From: an uncultured Bacteroides sp.
GTDB lineage: Bacteria > Bacteroidota > Bacteroidia > Bacteroidales > Bacteroidaceae
Direction: 5' to 3'
NCBI GenBank assembly: GCA_948847595.1
Contig: CAQOGY010000013.1
Location: forward strand, 1 to 64,000
Length of the DNA stretch: 64,000 nt
In this document: positions 26,909 through 35,810 of the stretch, piece after piece
Numbering within the stretch: the stretch's first letter is position 1
How the letters are laid out: the number at the start of each line of letters is the position of its first letter
Notes under the pieces: model-generated
The model's input: only the letters and a program-made list of their open reading frames with translations
Databases searched by the model: none
Told to the model about the DNA's origin: nothing
Position numbers and translations under genes: made by a program

Positions 26909-28846
26909 ATGAATAGAAAAACCTTATTCTGCAACATTCTAACAATAATGCTGTATTTATTGACAGCGGTATCTCTCCATGCACAAAACTGCATCGTCCA
27001 CGCATACACACCATTCACCATCCCAACCACGGGACCGGGCGGAGTGGCCTACCCTTCACATGTAAGAAATGATGCCATATCCACACGATTTGACGTGAAA
27101 GTCGCAAATGTTAATGTGCCTGCTATCCGTTACGACAACAATGTCAACGGAAATCAAGGGCATAATATGGATGTTGCCCGTTTTGCCTCAAATAGCTTGA
27201 CGCCTAAAATTGAAATTAATATCATGGGAGACACTGAAATCAACAGCGTTACCATCCACCCAGTGCGTTTTTATCCGCAAAAGGCACTCACAATCAGTGC
27301 CGACAGAAGAACACTCACATTCGAAATGGTACAAAATCTACCATATGCCATAGTCATCATCAATGGCGATGATCCACAAGATGCCTCAACGAGCAATCCG
27401 CAACTTACGCTTATAAACGACCCTTTGGAAGATGTAGCACAGAAGCCCTCTCTTTCCGCATCTAATGTACTTAACTTCAAAACGTTCTCAGAAAACTATC
27501 TGCGTGAACATCCAATTACCGACTCAATCGGACAGACTTGCCGTCCTGCCGGCAGTGTTACAGACGCCAGTCTAAATGACGGAAAGTTATTAACCTGGAA
27601 CCACGAAGCCGGCCAATTCGTCCCGTATACAAGTAAAATTGTCGCGTTCCCCAATTTGAGAACAAGAGACAGAAACGACCTTTCCGATGCATTACAAGCG
27701 GCTTTGGAGAAGATTAGAAACACACCCGAACTCAATACATTGTATATCCCTGCCGGTGTCTACCTTTGGTCGGGTCTTAAGATACATAACTGGAACGGAG
27801 ACATAAACAATGGCGGAAAACCTCTTTTCGTCTATACCGATGAAAACGCACTCATGATAAACCGTCAAAAAGAGTGTAGAGAAGCTATCGAACCTGCAAT
27901 TTACATTGCGTATTCCAGCTTTATAACAATTTCCGGTCGTGGCATACATGATGGACAGGGCTGTCTCTCTTTCTCAACCGACAGGAAAGATGCAAAAAAT
28001 ACTCCGCACCAAGGTGGTGTTGTATTAAAAAAATCTAAGAACCTCACATTCAACGACACATACATGCGCGACGCGCAACAGTGGAATTGGGAAACACATG
28101 ATGTTGTGGACATCAACCTAAATAACATCAAAGGGCTTTCTCCATACAACCATGGTTGGATTGACGGGCTCAATCTTTCAAGCGGTAAGAACATAACAGT
28201 CAACGGTTCCATAACCTTAGGAAATGATGATGTGTTCGCCACAGGTCATTATAATCCTTCGGACGAATTTCCGAGACGTACCTACACTGAGAACAAATCC
28301 ATAAACCTGACAAACACAGATGCGAATCCGGCCGAGATACGCAATACATTCGCAGCAGCGGGCGTCTACAACAAGGATCGTCTTAACTGGAGCAACTCCG
28401 ACACTGAAAACATCCGTGTTAGCAATGCCATCGGATGGACACGCCTGGCTCACTGTATCCGTGCAGGAATTAATACTAAGATAAACAATCCTGAAACCGA
28501 TATGTGCGGCAGGCTACTAAAGGGGTTTTACTTTGATAATTTTCATGCCATAGTAGGCAGGAATGGCAACGGTGACATTCGATTCCTAAACTACAACAGT
28601 TCTACTTCTTGGCCTATGTATGAAAAGATCGAAATTAAAAACAGTTCGTTTTGGAAACCCGGGAATAAATGGGCGCTTATCCAAACTACAGCAGACAGCA
28701 AAGAAATGATACAGAATTTCGTGATGCGAAATCTCTATTTTGTAAAGCCAATAGCAAATCCCACTGCCACATTTTCCGGAATCATGGACTTGACGTTGAA
28801 GAAACTTTATATAGGCGGACAAAGAATACGACCTAGCTACCCATAG
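26909..28846 (+). CDS. GH28/GH49-like right-handed beta-helix protein
   Basis: Probably a secreted glycoside hydrolase, 645 residues with a signal peptide (about 1-25, VSLHAQ). An N-terminal beta-rich domain (about 30-190) precedes a right-handed beta-helix. Candidate catalytic acids are Asp419 in GWIDGLNL and Asp440-Asp441 in LGNDDVFATGH, 21 residues apart as in GH28. The two-domain shape (beta-sandwich plus helix) and lengths above 600 also recall GH49 dextranase-type enzymes, in which the acids are slightly closer. The substrate cannot be named. It follows the fucosidase gene by 225 bases and has its own promoter-like element. Confidence 0.65.
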   Translation: MNRKTLFCNILTIMLYLLTAVSLHAQNCIVHAYTPFTIPTTGPGGVAYPSHVRNDAISTRFDVKVANVNVPAIRYDNNVNGNQGHNMDVARFASNSLTPKIEINIMGDTEINSVTIHPVRFYPQKALTISADRRTLTFEMVQNLPYAIVIINGDDPQDASTSNPQLTLINDPLEDVAQKPSLSASNVLNFKTFSENYLREHPITDSIGQTCRPAGSVTDASLNDGKLLTWNHEAGQFVPYTSKIVAFPNLRTRDRNDLSDALQAALEKIRNTPELNTLYIPAGVYLWSGLKIHNWNGDINNGGKPLFVYTDENALMINRQKECREAIEPAIYIAYSSFITISGRGIHDGQGCLSFSTDRKDAKNTPHQGGVVLKKSKNLTFNDTYMRDAQQWNWETHDVVDINLNNIKGLSPYNHGWIDGLNLSSGKNITVNGSITLGNDDVFATGHYNPSDEFPRRTYTENKSINLTNTDANPAEIRNTFAAAGVYNKDRLNWSNSDTENIRVSNAIGWTRLAHCIRAGINTKINNPETDMCGRLLKGFYFDNFHAIVGRNGNGDIRFLNYNSSTSWPMYEKIEIKNSSFWKPGNKWALIQTTADSKEMIQNFVMRNLYFVKPIANPTATFSGIMDLTLKKLYIGGQRIRPSYP

Positions 28847-28922
28847 GTTTACCCGACATTCTTGAAACTATACTTCCATAAGAGTCAGAAATACTTCTCC
28901 GACCGGAAAACATAAAGAAACT

Positions 28923-28994
28923 GAAACTGTCAATATCGGGATGTTTGACGACAGCGGTAAGCCCACCAATTCATTTAATGCCTTTAAAAGATAA
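28923..28994 (+). pseudogene. Possible C-terminal remnant of a GH53 endo-galactanase
   Basis: A 23-codon in-frame tail (ETVNIGMFDDSGKPTNSFNAF ending KR, then TAA) lies 65 bases before the GH2 gene and has no start codon or upstream domain. Its pattern, aromatic-Asp then GK.. then S.naF, resembles the last strand of GH53 galactanases. In B. thetaiotaomicron, as far as I recall, a GH53 gene (BT4668) directly precedes the GH2 gene BT4667 in the galactan locus, so a remnant here would be in the expected place. The match is short and unverified. Confidence 0.35.
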
Positions 28995-29059
28995 TATTAT
29001 TGGATCATTTTTTATATCTTTACCCCGAATCCAAAATTATTTATACCTGAAAAGTGAAA

Positions 29060-31507
29060 ATGAACATGAAACACCAAAAACAGTTGATAACTGTACTTTT
29101 GATGGGAGCCGCTTGCAGCCTGCAAGCGCAGCGCAGCGAGACGCTGCTCGAGAAGAACTGGAAGTTCAGTAAAGGAGATTTTAAAGAGGCCAGCCAGCCG
29201 GAGTTCAATGACACAAAATGGGAATCGGTCGTTATTCCGCACGATTGGGCTATTTTCGGCCCTTTCGACATGAACAACGATCTCCAGAATGTTGCTGTTA
29301 CGCAGAACTTCGAGAAAAAGGCATCTTTAAAGACAGGACGAACCGGGGGACTGCCTTATGTAGGTTCCGGTTGGTATCGTACCAGTTTTGACACTCCTGC
29401 CGACAAAGAAGTGACATTACTCTTTGATGGCGCTATGAGTGAAGCGCGTGTCTATGTGAATGGGAAAGAAGCTTGTTTCTGGCCTTTCGGCTACAATTCT
29501 TTCCATTGCAATGTAACCCCTTTCCTTAATAAAGACGGCAAGAGCAATACATTAGCCGTTCGTTTGGAAAACCGTCCGCAGTCTTCGCGCTGGTATCCGG
29601 GAGCGGGCTTATACCGCAATGTACACTTGATTGTGACGGAGAAAGTACATGTACCTGTATGGGGAACACAGATTACAACTCCTCATGTGAGCAAGGACTT
29701 TGCGGCTGTACGTCTTCAGACGAAAATTGAGAATGCCGGTGAGAAAACACAAATCCGTGTAGAGACAGATATTCTTTCTCCGGAAGGGAAAGTCGTTACC
29801 CGTAAAGAAAATACAAGCCGAATCAATCACGGGCAACCATTTGAACAGAATTTCATCGTAGACGCACCCGAACTTTGGTCACCGGAAAGTCCGTCGCTCT
29901 ACAAAGCTGTTTCAAAGATTTATGCGGACGACAAGTTGGTAGATACATATACTACCCGGTTCGGTATCCGTAGTATTGAATACATCGCCGATAAAGGTTT
30001 CTACCTGAATGGTGAACACCGTAAATTCCAGGGGGTATGCAATCATCACGATTTAGGCCCGTTGGGCGCTGCTATCAACGTAGCTGCTCTTCGCCACCAA
30101 CTTACTCTTTTGAAAGACATGGGGTGTGACGCTATCCGTACATCGCATAATATGCCGACTCCGGAACTCGTTGAACTATGTGACGAAATGGGATTTATGA
30201 TGATGATTGAACCGTTCGATGAATGGGATATTGCCAAATGCACAAACGGTTATCACCGTTATTTCGATGAATGGGCGGAACGCGATATGGTGAATATGCT
30301 TCACAATTATCGCAATAATCCTTGTGTAGTAATGTGGAGCATCGGTAATGAGGTACCTACCCAATGTAGTCCTGTCGGCTATAAGGTAGCTAAATTCCTG
30401 CAGGATATTTGCCACCGTGAAGATCCTACCCGTCCCGTAACTTGCGGAATGGATCAGGTGACTTGTGTACTTGCCAATGGCTTTGCGGCTATGATTGACA
30501 TACCGGGGCTTAACTATCGCACCCAGCGTTATAAAGAGTCTTACGACCAACTTCCGCAGAACCTGATTCTGGGTAGCGAAACAGCTTCTACCGTCAGCTC
30601 GCGCGGAGTCTATAAATTCCCGGTTGAGGACAAGAAAGGTGCCAAATATGAAGACCATCAATGTTCTTCGTATGACGTGGAAGTATGTCCGTGGTCGAAT
30701 ATTCCCGATGAAGATTTTGCTTTGGCGGATGATAATCACTGGACTATGGGACAATTCGTATGGACAGGATTCGATTATCTGGGCGAACCCTCACCTTATG
30801 ATGTCGATTCATGGCCGAATCATAGTTCCATGTTTGGTATTATAGACCTTGCCAGCCTGCCCAAAGACCGTTATTATCTCTATCGTAGCGTATGGAACAA
30901 AAATGCAGAGACGCTGCATATTCTTCCTCATTGGACTTGGCCGGGACGTGAAGGTGAAGTAACTCCGGTATTCGTATATACAAACTACCCGACAGCCGAA
31001 CTGTTTATCAACGGAAAAAGCTACGGCAAACAAAGCAAAAACAACAGTTCCTTGAAGAGCCGTTACCGCTTGATGTGGATGGATGCCGTATATGAACCGG
31101 GCGAAGTTAAAGTAGTAGCTTATAACAAAGACGGAAAAGCAGTAGCGGAAAAAGTGGTTCGCACTGCCGGAAAGCCTCATCACATCGAACTGGTAAGTAA
31201 CCGGAACGAGCTGACAGCAGACGGAAAAGATCTGGCTTATATCACTGTAAAAGTAGTAGATAAAGACGGAAACCTCTGCCCTGCCGATAACCGTCAGATT
31301 AACTTCTCCGTCAAAGGAGCCGGTAAATATCGTGCTGCCGCCAACGGTGACCCTACCAACCTTGAACAGTTCCATCTTCCGAAAATGCATGCTTTCAACG
31401 GAATGTTGACAGCCATTGTACAATCGGGTGAAACAACAGGTGAAATTGTACTTACTGCAAAGGCAAACGGTGTAAAAGCAGGAAATATTCGTATCCAAAC
31501 GAAATAA
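29060..31507 (+). CDS. GH2 beta-galactosidase-type enzyme
   Basis: Exo-acting glycoside hydrolase of family 2, about 815 residues with a signal peptide (SLQAQ), so probably periplasmic. The order is sugar-binding jelly roll (about 30-190), Ig-like domain (about 195-300), (beta/alpha)8 barrel (about 300-600), then a DUF4982-type domain and a C-terminal Ig-like domain. The acid/base is Glu431 in WSIGNEVP and the nucleophile Glu507 in LGSETAST. Starts at 29054 (GTG), 29060 and 29066 are possible; ATG is preferred, and either one leaves the signal peptide intact. It resembles BT4667 of the B. thetaiotaomicron galactan locus in type and genomic place, but no galactanase, SusC or SusD accompanies it here. 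Confidence 0.88.
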   Translation: MNMKHQKQLITVLLMGAACSLQAQRSETLLEKNWKFSKGDFKEASQPEFNDTKWESVVIPHDWAIFGPFDMNNDLQNVAVTQNFEKKASLKTGRTGGLPYVGSGWYRTSFDTPADKEVTLLFDGAMSEARVYVNGKEACFWPFGYNSFHCNVTPFLNKDGKSNTLAVRLENRPQSSRWYPGAGLYRNVHLIVTEKVHVPVWGTQITTPHVSKDFAAVRLQTKIENAGEKTQIRVETDILSPEGKVVTRKENTSRINHGQPFEQNFIVDAPELWSPESPSLYKAVSKIYADDKLVDTYTTRFGIRSIEYIADKGFYLNGEHRKFQGVCNHHDLGPLGAAINVAALRHQLTLLKDMGCDAIRTSHNMPTPELVELCDEMGFMMMIEPFDEWDIAKCTNGYHRYFDEWAERDMVNMLHNYRNNPCVVMWSIGNEVPTQCSPVGYKVAKFLQDICHREDPTRPVTCGMDQVTCVLANGFAAMIDIPGLNYRTQRYKESYDQLPQNLILGSETASTVSSRGVYKFPVEDKKGAKYEDHQCSSYDVEVCPWSNIPDEDFALADDNHWTMGQFVWTGFDYLGEPSPYDVDSWPNHSSMFGIIDLASLPKDRYYLYRSVWNKNAETLHILPHWTWPGREGEVTPVFVYTNYPTAELFINGKSYGKQSKNNSSLKSRYRLMWMDAVYEPGEVKVVAYNKDGKAVAEKVVRTAGKPHHIELVSNRNELTADGKDLAYITVKVVDKDGNLCPADNRQINFSVKGAGKYRAAANGDPTNLEQFHLPKMHAFNGMLTAIVQSGETTGEIVLTAKANGVKAGNIRIQTK

Positions 31508-31534
31508 TCAACGCTGCTTCTTAAACGTCATAAG

Positions 31535-31590
31535 AAAGCCGGATAATCAATCGGACTCTGGAAAGACTTCCGATGATTATCCGGCTTTTT
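31535..31590. terminator. Bidirectional terminator between the GH2 and trkA-like genes
   Basis: A long stem (AAAGCCGGATAATCA with its complement, 31535-31554 with 31570-31588) is followed on the plus strand by CTTTTT and preceded by A-rich sequence that serves the minus strand. It separates the converging GH2 and TrkA-like genes. Confidence 0.85.
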
Positions 31591-31650
31591 CATTTATCGT
31601 TTGGAGTCTAAGAATATATGACTTTGATGTTTATTTAATATGAATAAGTA

Positions 31651-32337
31651 TCAAATAGCTTTCCAGAAGGACTGGAAGTCACGATACTTACCATAGCAAA
31701 CCAACTCATCCCCCTCTTCTACTTTCTCGTTCTCCGACAGTTCGTTTTTCACATGTAGTTCCGTCAGAGAGATACCCAGACTATTGGTTATCTTATCCGC
31801 CCGTTTCAGTCCTATGAGCTTCAAGTGAAATTCTTCATCCAAATTCAGTTCATTGACGAAGTATCCCACAAATTTCTTCGGCACAGTAAACTTCACGACA
31901 TAATATTCCGAATCAATGCGGAAGGCTTCCATATTCGTTCCAAAATCAAGTAGTTGCACCAAACTACGGGCTGCATCTTCTTCCGGTGTCAATATCCTCT
32001 CCAGGCTGAACGCTTCGAGCACGGATTTGTGCACTCCATCAATGGCACGGGCATAGATATGAGTCACCTTCTTCTGCTTTAGCAGAGCCACCACTCTCAC
32101 GGACGCACCGAAATTCTCACCAATCGCGACAATGACCACGTCCACACTATTCAGCGGAAGTACCGATAAAGATTGTTCGTCCGTTGCGTCAATCACAAAT
32201 GCAGTGGCAATCTTATCTTTGATACTGTCCACACGGCTTTCACTTATATCCGCGCCAATAATCTCGTGTCCCAGTGCTGATAATTCTTCGGCCAACACAT
32301 GACCGTAATTTCCTAAACCGATAATAATATACTTCAT
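31651..32337 (-). CDS. TrkA/KtrA-family potassium channel regulatory subunit
   Basis: Cytoplasmic nucleotide-binding gating subunit of a K+ uptake system, 228 residues. An N-terminal Rossmann RCK domain carries the GLGNYG motif (7-12) and an acidic residue after the second strand (ADISESRVD). A C-terminal RCK_C domain (about 145-225) follows. The gene starts four bases after the stop of the membrane subunit gene, so they form a pair. The single RCK repeat and small size are of the KtrA type and unlike the double TrkA of E. coli. Confidence 0.93.
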   Translation of the reverse strand: MKYIIIGLGNYGHVLAEELSALGHEIIGADISESRVDSIKDKIATAFVIDATDEQSLSVLPLNSVDVVIVAIGENFGASVRVVALLKQKKVTHIYARAIDGVHKSVLEAFSLERILTPEEDAARSLVQLLDFGTNMEAFRIDSEYYVVKFTVPKKFVGYFVNELNLDEEFHLKLIGLKRADKITNSLGISLTELHVKNELSENEKVEEGDELVCYGKYRDFQSFWKAI

Positions 32338-32341
32338 ATCT

Positions 32342-34171
32342 TTAGTTTATGATTATGTTATCACTCGGATAACGGTATTTTGTATTCTTTTTCTGCTTCA
32401 CAATTCCGAGCATCAACGTAATCAAGCCTACACGCCCGATAAACATTAACAATGCCACTAATAACTTACTTGCATCACATAACACGGGAGTCAGGTTCAG
32501 ACTGGAACCTACCGTACTCAGCGCCGAAACACATTCGAAAGTCAACGCCATCAATGATGCCTGCGGTTCAAGGATGCTCAATATAAAGATAAAGAGGAAT
32601 AGTACTCCCAATGACATGACTACCGTCGCATTGGAGCGTCGGATAGAATCGTGAGAGAGTTCTCTGCCGAATACTTCCACCCGTTCTGTTCCACGCAGTA
32701 CGGCCACAAGATTCAAGACGACTACCGCAAAAGCATTTACCTTGACACCACCGGCAGTAGACTGTGCCCCGCCACCAATCCACATCAACACCAGATAAAC
32801 CAATAAAGTCTGTACACTCAAAGAAGCCAGGTCGACACTGCTAAAACCGGCTGTTCTGGGACAAGTAGCATTAAAGAAAGCCTGCGTCCATTTATCCGCT
32901 ACGGGCATTCCGGCAAAAGAAGCGTTCCATTCAAAAGCAGCAATCGCCAATGTACCGATAACCAGCAACAGGAAAGTCATTATCAGTACAATCTTCGTAT
33001 TCAGATTATAAAGATGAAGCATTCTGTGCTTTTCCAGTTTGCGGGTACGTACAAATTTCCAAAAATGACGCAAATGATACAATACTATATCCTTGAAATT
33101 AACAAGGATAGGAAAGCCGATACCGCCCAGAATAATCAGCAAGGAAACGGAAATAAACAGCCCGTTATGATTAGTCATCACCATTGAGTTTCCTAAATTT
33201 CCAGAAAGTGTGGAGAATCCTGCATTGCAAAAAGCGGAAATAGAATGGAAAGCAGAAAAAGCCAATTCATCTTCAAAGTTCATTCCAAGCGTACCGTGAA
33301 TACTGAACCAGATAGAAATCATGCCGATACCTTCAATCACCAAGGTAAATCCCAGTATATATAATAAAGTGGACAACAACGAGCCTAATGAATTGGAACT
33401 GACCATGTCACGGACAACCAACTGATTGTAAAGGGAAGTATTTCCCATAAAGAACATGGCAAAGAAACTGGTTAACGTCATTACTCCCAAACCACCAATC
33501 TGAATCAATAAGATGATGACAACAAGACCACCGGTAGTAAATGTAGTCGAGACGTCCACCGGAACCAATCCCGTGACACATACCGCACTCGTAGCCGTAA
33601 ATAAGGAATCCACCCAAGTGATGCCATTCACCGTACATCGCGGCAACATCAACAACCCTGTACCAATCAGGATAATAGCGAGAAAACTGACCGCCAGTAT
33701 CAAAGACGGATTGGTGCGGCGCCCCAACAGTCGTACCAGTCCGTTGGACAGGTTCAACAAAGAGAAAATCAGCAGTAATACCAAATGATAAAACTTGCCA
33801 TGCAGAAATTCCCAAAGTTGTAAAATAGCCCCTTCTTCTTCAGGCCGATGGAAAATGACCGGTATCAAAGTGAGATATAGCAAGACGCTCAAGATCCATG
33901 CCAGTCGCCGGTATTGCTTTTTCGTACTTCTATATTCCAATAAAATATGTAAGGTGACATCAATCAGGAAAATAATCCATACCGCTTTATACAACGTCTG
34001 TATTTTTGCCACTTCATCTACCGATAAGGGGAAGCCATGTTCATAAATCACTCCGATAATAAGTGTAAGAGACGCTAAATAAGTTAGTGCTTCCAACAAT
34101 CCCAATACAATGCGTATATAGGGTTTTAGTAGTTTATTCTGATACAATAAAAACTTATGATAAATCTTCAT
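32342..34171 (-). CDS. TrkH/KtrB-family potassium uptake membrane subunit
   Basis: K+ translocating membrane protein, 609 residues from the ATG at 34171 (a TTG start at 34198 is also open but less likely). The four pore-loop filters can be read: SAVCVTGL, SAFCNAGFS, CPRTAGFSS and LSTVGSS. They are spread over eight core membrane helices. An N-terminal extension of about 150 residues with extra membrane helices makes it longer than KtrB (about 450). It is cotranscribed with the RCK subunit. A TAAGTTTG element (minus strand, 34196-34203) lies about 25 bases upstream of the start. Confidence 0.93.
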   Translation of the reverse strand: MKIYHKFLLYQNKLLKPYIRIVLGLLEALTYLASLTLIIGVIYEHGFPLSVDEVAKIQTLYKAVWIIFLIDVTLHILLEYRSTKKQYRRLAWILSVLLYLTLIPVIFHRPEEEGAILQLWEFLHGKFYHLVLLLIFSLLNLSNGLVRLLGRRTNPSLILAVSFLAIILIGTGLLMLPRCTVNGITWVDSLFTATSAVCVTGLVPVDVSTTFTTGGLVVIILLIQIGGLGVMTLTSFFAMFFMGNTSLYNQLVVRDMVSSNSLGSLLSTLLYILGFTLVIEGIGMISIWFSIHGTLGMNFEDELAFSAFHSISAFCNAGFSTLSGNLGNSMVMTNHNGLFISVSLLIILGGIGFPILVNFKDIVLYHLRHFWKFVRTRKLEKHRMLHLYNLNTKIVLIMTFLLLVIGTLAIAAFEWNASFAGMPVADKWTQAFFNATCPRTAGFSSVDLASLSVQTLLVYLVLMWIGGGAQSTAGGVKVNAFAVVVLNLVAVLRGTERVEVFGRELSHDSIRRSNATVVMSLGVLFLFIFILSILEPQASLMALTFECVSALSTVGSSLNLTPVLCDASKLLVALLMFIGRVGLITLMLGIVKQKKNTKYRYPSDNIIIN

Positions 34172-34195
34172 ATCATCTTTTTTAACAGGGTCGTG

Positions 34196-34203
34196 CAAAC
34201 TTA
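34196..34203 (-). promoter_or_regulatory. Candidate -7 promoter element for the K+ uptake pair
   Basis: On the minus strand this reads TAAGTTTG, a full TAnnTTTG match, about 25 bases before the start at 34171. It overlaps the alternative TTG start, which argues for the downstream ATG. Confidence 0.4.
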
Positions 34204-34267
34204 ACTAAAATAACAATCAAATGCGATTCTTTGTTGACAAAATTATCCGAATATTAAAAAAATTGTC

Positions 34268-34275
34268 TACTTTTG
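34268..34275 (+). promoter_or_regulatory. Candidate -7 promoter element for trpB
   Basis: TACTTTTG, a full TAnnTTTG match, lies 31 bases before the trpB start codon. A good TTTG at the usual -33 distance was not found. Confidence 0.45.
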
Positions 34276-34305
34276 GCAGCAGAAAACTAAAAACCACAAT
34301 ATATT

Positions 34306-35676
34306 ATGAGTGACAAAAGAAAACGGTATATCCTACCGGAAGAAGAAATTCCACACTACTGGTACAACATTCAGGCCGATATGGTCAACAAACCGATGCC
34401 GCCGTTGCATCCGGGAACCAAACAACCGCTGAAAGCGGAAGACCTGTTTCCTATCTTCGCGGAAGAACTATCCCGCCAGGAACTGAACCAGACTGACGCA
34501 TGGATTGAAATACCGGAAGAAGTTCGCGAAATGTATAAATATTACCGCAGTACTCCGTTGGTACGTGCCTACGGACTGGAAAAAGCACTCGGTACTCCGG
34601 CGCATATTTATTTCAAGAATGAAAGTGTGAGTCCTATCGGTTCTCATAAGCTGAATTCAGCTTTGGCACAGGCTTATTACTGCAAGCAGGAAGGTGTAAC
34701 CAATATCACTACTGAAACCGGTGCCGGACAATGGGGAGCGGCCCTTTCTTACGCAGCAAAAGTATTCGGTCTGGAAGCTGCCGTTTATCAGGTAAAAATC
34801 AGCTATGAGCAGAAACCTTACCGCCGTAGCATCATGCAGACCTTCGGAGCACAGGTCACTCCTTCTCCATCCATGTCTACCCGTGCCGGTAAAGATATTC
34901 TGACCAAGCACCCCACTTATCAAGGTTCACTGGGTACAGCTATCTCGGAAGCTATCGAACTGGCACAAATGACTCCCAACTGTAAATACACACTCGGCTC
35001 GGTACTTAGCCACGTGACTCTGCACCAGACAATTATCGGCTTGGAAGCTGAAAAGCAAATGGAAATGGCCGGTGAATATCCGGATGTAGTTATCGGATGT
35101 TTCGGTGGTGGTTCCAACTTCGGTGGCATCTCCTTCCCTTTCATGCGTCATAATATACTGGAAGGAAAGAAAACCCGCTTCGTTGCTGCCGAACCTGCTT
35201 CTTGTCCGAAACTGACACGCGGTAAATTCCAATATGATTTCGGTGACGAAGCAGGATATACTCCGTTGTTGCCTATGTTTACATTAGGACACAACTTTGC
35301 CCCGGCTCACATCCATGCCGGCGGACTTCGCTATCATGGTGCCGGTGTTATCGTTTCCCAGTTGCTCAAAGACAACCTGATGGAAGCGGTAGATATACAG
35401 CAATTGGAATCTTTCGAAGCCGGTTGCCTGTTTGCACAGTCTGAAGGTATTATTCCGGCTCCCGAATCCAGCCACGCTATTGCGGCAGCTATCCGCGAAG
35501 CAAACAAATGCAAAGAGACAGGAGAAGAAAAAGTTATCCTGTTCAACCTGTCCGGCCATGGTTTGATTGATATGGCTTCTTACGATAAATACCTGGCGGG
35601 TGACTTGGTCAACTATTCATTGACAGATGAAGATATTCAAAAGAATTTGGATGAGATAGGCGACTTGGCCAAATAA
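34306..35676 (+). CDS. trpB: Tryptophan synthase beta chain, TrpB2 type
   Basis: PLP enzyme that makes tryptophan from indole and serine, 456 residues. The PLP-binding lysine is Lys115 in SPIGSHKLNSALAQ, followed by TETGAGQWGAAL and the glycine-rich phosphate loop GCFGGGSNFGG. Length, the N-terminal extension and the sequence NIQADMVNKPMPPLHPGT mark the TrpB2 subgroup, which lacks residues for pairing with TrpA, and no trpA is near. It stands alone between two promoters and a strong terminator. The cell may use it to salvage indole. The same gene precedes the heparin HTCS in B. thetaiotaomicron as I recall. Confidence 0.93.
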   Translation: MSDKRKRYILPEEEIPHYWYNIQADMVNKPMPPLHPGTKQPLKAEDLFPIFAEELSRQELNQTDAWIEIPEEVREMYKYYRSTPLVRAYGLEKALGTPAHIYFKNESVSPIGSHKLNSALAQAYYCKQEGVTNITTETGAGQWGAALSYAAKVFGLEAAVYQVKISYEQKPYRRSIMQTFGAQVTPSPSMSTRAGKDILTKHPTYQGSLGTAISEAIELAQMTPNCKYTLGSVLSHVTLHQTIIGLEAEKQMEMAGEYPDVVIGCFGGGSNFGGISFPFMRHNILEGKKTRFVAAEPASCPKLTRGKFQYDFGDEAGYTPLLPMFTLGHNFAPAHIHAGGLRYHGAGVIVSQLLKDNLMEAVDIQQLESFEAGCLFAQSEGIIPAPESSHAIAAAIREANKCKETGEEKVILFNLSGHGLIDMASYDKYLAGDLVNYSLTDEDIQKNLDEIGDLAK

Positions 35677-35709
35677 TCCTCCCGATTTCGAAATCAAACT
35701 ATACAAGAG

Positions 35710-35739
35710 AGCCCGGAAGCAGTTCCGGGCTTATTTTTT
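35710..35739 (+). terminator. Rho-independent terminator after trpB
   Basis: The nine-base stem AGCCCGGAA / TTCCGGGCT (35710-35718 with 35723-35731) is followed by TATTTTTT, 33 bases after the trpB stop codon. Confidence 0.9.
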
Positions 35740-35774
35740 CCATACCTCATAATACTGTATAGAAAAGATTTTAT

Positions 35775-35782
35775 TATCTTTG
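35775..35782 (+). promoter_or_regulatory. Candidate -7 promoter element for the HTCS gene
   Basis: TATCTTTG, a full TAnnTTTG match, lies 36 bases before the start codon at 35811 and just after the trpB terminator. Confidence 0.45.
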
Positions 35783-35810
35783 ATGCCGTTATTAATCTTA
35801 TGACCTAATA

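Noticed and set aside
30809..31498. Minus-strand open frame of 229 codons opposite GH2
   Set aside because: No recognisable domain, full overlap with the conserved GH2 C-terminal domains; an antisense shadow.
34230..34233. TTTG as a -33 element for trpB
   Set aside because: It is 34 bases from the -7 element, much more than the usual 19-21.
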